From contig CANFNO010000208.1 in NCBI GenBank assembly GCA_947447845.1, positions 1 through 5,884 of the forward strand: 5,884 nt of DNA, written 5' to 3'. Positions 3,889-5,884 of this stretch are shown piece after piece. Source of the DNA: Burkholderiales bacterium. GTDB lineage: Bacteria; Pseudomonadota; Gammaproteobacteria; Burkholderiales; Burkholderiaceae. The translations under genes and the position numbers were made by a program. Each line of letters starts with the position of its first letter. The stretch's first letter is position 1. Below the pieces are notes generated by a model. It was not told the DNA's origin. It saw only the letters and a program-made list of their open reading frames with translations, and searched no databases.

Positions 3889-5884
3889 ATGCAGCTTGGC
3901 GTTTGCTATTACCCAGAACAATGGCCCGCCGACTGGTGGGCCGAAGATGCGGCCCGCATGGCGGCAATGGGTATTCGCTACGTGCGCATTGCCGAATTTG
4001 CCTGGAGCCGCATCGAGCCCGAAGCGGGCCGCTTTGACTGGGCTTGGCTGGATCAGGCCGTGGAAACTCTGCACGCGGCCGGCCTGAAAGTGGTGATGTG
4101 CACGCCGACGGCCACCCCGCCCAAATGGCTGGTGGATGCCGACCCGGGGATGCTGGCGGTGGACGCCAACGGCCAGACGCGTGGCTTTGGCTCACGCCGG
4201 CACTATTGCTTTTCCAGCCTCACGTACCGTGCGCAGAGCGCACGCATCTCAGAAGCTGTTGCCGTGCGTTATGGCCAACACCCCGGCGTCGCTGCCTGGC
4301 AAACGGATAACGAATATGGCTGCCACCTCACAGTGCTGAGTTACAGCGCAGCAGCGCGCAAGGCCTTCCGGCTTTGGCTGCAGCAGAAATACGGCACGGT
4401 GGCTGCGCTCAACAGCGCCTGGGGCACGGTGTTCTGGAGCCAGGAGTACCGCAACTTTGACGAGGTGGACCCGCCCGTGGGCACGGTAACCGAGGCCAAT
4501 CCAGCGCACCGCCTCGATTACCGCCGCTTTGCTTCCAGCGAAGTGGTGGCCTTTAACCGCATCCAGACCGACATCATCCGCAAGCACTCGCCCGGCCGCG
4601 ATGTGACGCACAACTTCATGGGCTTCTTCACCGAGTTCGACCACCACGATGTGTCAGTCGATCTGGATGTGGCCACTTGGGACAGCTACCCCTTGGGCTT
4701 CACACAAGACTTTTTCCTGAGCGCCGAAGAAAAGCGCCGCTATGCGCGCACCGGCCATCCGGATATTCCTTCCTTTCACCATGACCTGTACCGCGGCATG
4801 TGCCAAGGCGCCAACCAGGGACGCTGGTGGGTGATGGAGCAGCAACCCGGCCCGGTGAATTGGGCGCAGTGGAATCCGGCGCCGCTGGACGGCATGGTGC
4901 GGCTGTGGACTTGGCAGGCCTTTGCCCACGGCGCCGAGGTGGTGAGCTATTTCCGCTGGCGTCAGGCACCTTTTGCGCAGGAGCAAATGCATGCCGGCCT
5001 GAACCGCCCGGACCGCAGTCTGGACCAGGGTGGTGTCGAAGCGACCCAGGTGGCGCGCGAACTTCTAGCCCTGGGAATCGACGCCAATGCGGCGACTGCG
5101 GCAGCGGGCGCAAACCTGAAAGTCGCGGCTCAAGTTGCCTTGGTGCTGGATTACCCCAGCCTCTGGATGGCGCAGATCCAGCCCCAGGGTGCCGACTTCA
5201 ACCCCATGGAAATCACTTTCCGTGCTTACAGCGCGCTACGCCAGTTGGGCCTGGATGTGGACGTGGTGTCCAGCCGGGCCGATCTGACGGGCTATTCCAT
5301 GGTGGTACTTCCCGCCCACTTGCGCGAAGACTCGGAGCTGGCAAAGCGCCTGGAGGCCAGTGGAGCGCAAGTCGTATTCGGCCCACGTGCGGGCTCCAAG
5401 AATCAGTCGTTAGCTTTTGCCGAGGGCCTTCCACCCGGTGCCTTTGCCGCGCTGGCCGGGCTGCAAGTGCAGCGCGTCGCCTCACTTCCCCCTGGCCTGG
5501 AAGATGCCGTGCACTGGCCTGACGGCAGCAAGACGGCCAATAGCCATTGGCGTGAAGACGTGCACGCAATGGGAGCCGAGACGGTGGCCCATTTTGATGA
5601 CGGCCGCGCCGCTGTGCTGCGCCATGGCCGCAACTGGACCAGCGCAGGCTGGCCCGACGATGCGGGCTGGAAGCAACTGTTTACCCTCGCCGCCTCGGCT
5701 GCGGGCCTGCCGACACAAGTGCTGCCCACCGATGTGCGCACCAGCCGCCTGGGTGACTGGCTTTTTGCCCAGAATTTTTCGAGTTCAACGGTGGAGTTTT
5801 CACCGTCCAACCACGCGCAGTGCCTGCTGGGTGCGCGTGTTCTGGCCCCGCAGGGCCTGGCCATCTGGAAGTTAGGCCCTTCCG
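3889..5884 (+). CDS. bga: GH42 beta-galactosidase, C-terminal end beyond window
   Basis: Glycoside hydrolase family 42 enzyme, which removes terminal beta-linked galactose with retention. The frame stays open for 665 codons to the window end; family members are usually about 650-700 residues, so little is missing. Family signs are MQLGVCYYPEQWP at the N-terminus, the acid/base E142 in QTDNEYG (138-144) and the nucleophile E317 in WVMEQQPGPVNWA (314-326), both inside the TIM barrel (about 1-395). The trimerisation domain follows from about 416 (VALVLD). There is no signal peptide, so the enzyme is probably cytoplasmic and acts on imported galactosides. Of the four zinc-cluster cysteines known from the Thermus A4 enzyme only the first seems kept (C107); the other three positions read S151, S153 and A156. 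The start at 3889 has a weak AAGAAAG ribosome site overlapping the stop of the ATPase gene, so the two genes are one operon. Natural substrate (lactose, plant or algal galactosides) is unknown. Confidence 0.94.
   Translation, partial: MQLGVCYYPEQWPADWWAEDAARMAAMGIRYVRIAEFAWSRIEPEAGRFDWAWLDQAVETLHAAGLKVVMCTPTATPPKWLVDADPGMLAVDANGQTRGFGSRRHYCFSSLTYRAQSARISEAVAVRYGQHPGVAAWQTDNEYGCHLTVLSYSAAARKAFRLWLQQKYGTVAALNSAWGTVFWSQEYRNFDEVDPPVGTVTEANPAHRLDYRRFASSEVVAFNRIQTDIIRKHSPGRDVTHNFMGFFTEFDHHDVSVDLDVATWDSYPLGFTQDFFLSAEEKRRYARTGHPDIPSFHHDLYRGMCQGANQGRWWVMEQQPGPVNWAQWNPAPLDGMVRLWTWQAFAHGAEVVSYFRWRQAPFAQEQMHAGLNRPDRSLDQGGVEATQVARELLALGIDANAATAAAGANLKVAAQVALVLDYPSLWMAQIQPQGADFNPMEITFRAYSALRQLGLDVDVVSSRADLTGYSMVVLPAHLREDSELAKRLEASGAQVVFGPRAGSKNQSLAFAEGLPPGAFAALAGLQVQRVASLPPGLEDAVHWPDGSKTANSHWREDVHAMGAETVAHFDDGRAAVLRHGRNWTSAGWPDDAGWKQLFTLAASAAGLPTQVLPTDVRTSRLGDWLFAQNFSSSTVEFSPSNHAQCLLGARVLAPQGLAIWKLGPS

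Noticed and set aside
2822..4195. 457-codon open frame on the minus strand across the ABC gene and the start of the GH42 gene
   Set aside because: It lies antisense to two clear genes with full family motifs, and its translation is rich in His, Arg and Gln with no recognisable domain. It is a GC-rich shadow frame.
4800..5522. 240-codon plus-strand open frame inside the GH42 gene
   Set aside because: It is in another frame of an intact GH42 reading frame that spans the whole region without a stop.

Overview
The window looks like the chromosome of a betaproteobacterium, probably of the Comamonadaceae (Rhodoferax/Polaromonas-like). This is inferred from the high GC content, the coding style and a type of GC-rich intergenic repeat that I associate with that group; no marker gene is present to prove it. 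The content is a carbon-catabolism locus centred on galactose and galactosides.

Layout: (1) On the minus strand lie dgoK (514-1494) and, overlapping it by 4 bp, dgoA (1-517, cut by the window edge). They encode the last two steps of galactonate breakdown (De Ley-Doudoroff pathway): 2-keto-3-deoxygalactonate kinase, then 2-keto-3-deoxy-6-phosphogalactonate aldolase, giving pyruvate and glyceraldehyde-3-phosphate. (2) An 82-bp divergent control region (1495-1576) separates dgoK from a plus-strand GntR/FadR-type regulator that closely resembles E. coli DgoR (1577-2317). (3) Directly after the regulator's stop codon is a 291-bp array of three and a half tandem, GC-rich, hairpin-forming repeats of 83-84 bp (2318-2608). 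(4) After a roughly 100-bp leader holding palindromic elements comes a two-gene plus-strand operon: a CUT1-type (MalK/UgpC-like) sugar ABC transporter ATPase (2708-3877) and, 11 bp later, a GH42 beta-galactosidase (3889 to the end, stop codon not reached).

Together the genes suggest this route. A galactoside is imported by an ABC transporter whose permeases and binding protein lie outside the window. It is cleaved in the cytoplasm by the GH42 enzyme, the galactose is oxidised to galactonate by enzymes not seen here, and DgoK and DgoA finish the pathway. A shared sequence (TATGATGA) at the same offset from the centre of an imperfect palindrome lies both in the dgoK/dgoR control region and upstream of the ABC/GH42 operon. 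It hints that the DgoR-like protein controls both halves, but this is inference from two sites.

No RNA genes, CRISPR arrays or transposase genes were seen. The genes are recognisable members of known families. The least explained item is the repeat array, in which the two arms of a stem change together between copies while the loop stays constant. I found no evidence of a wholly new system.
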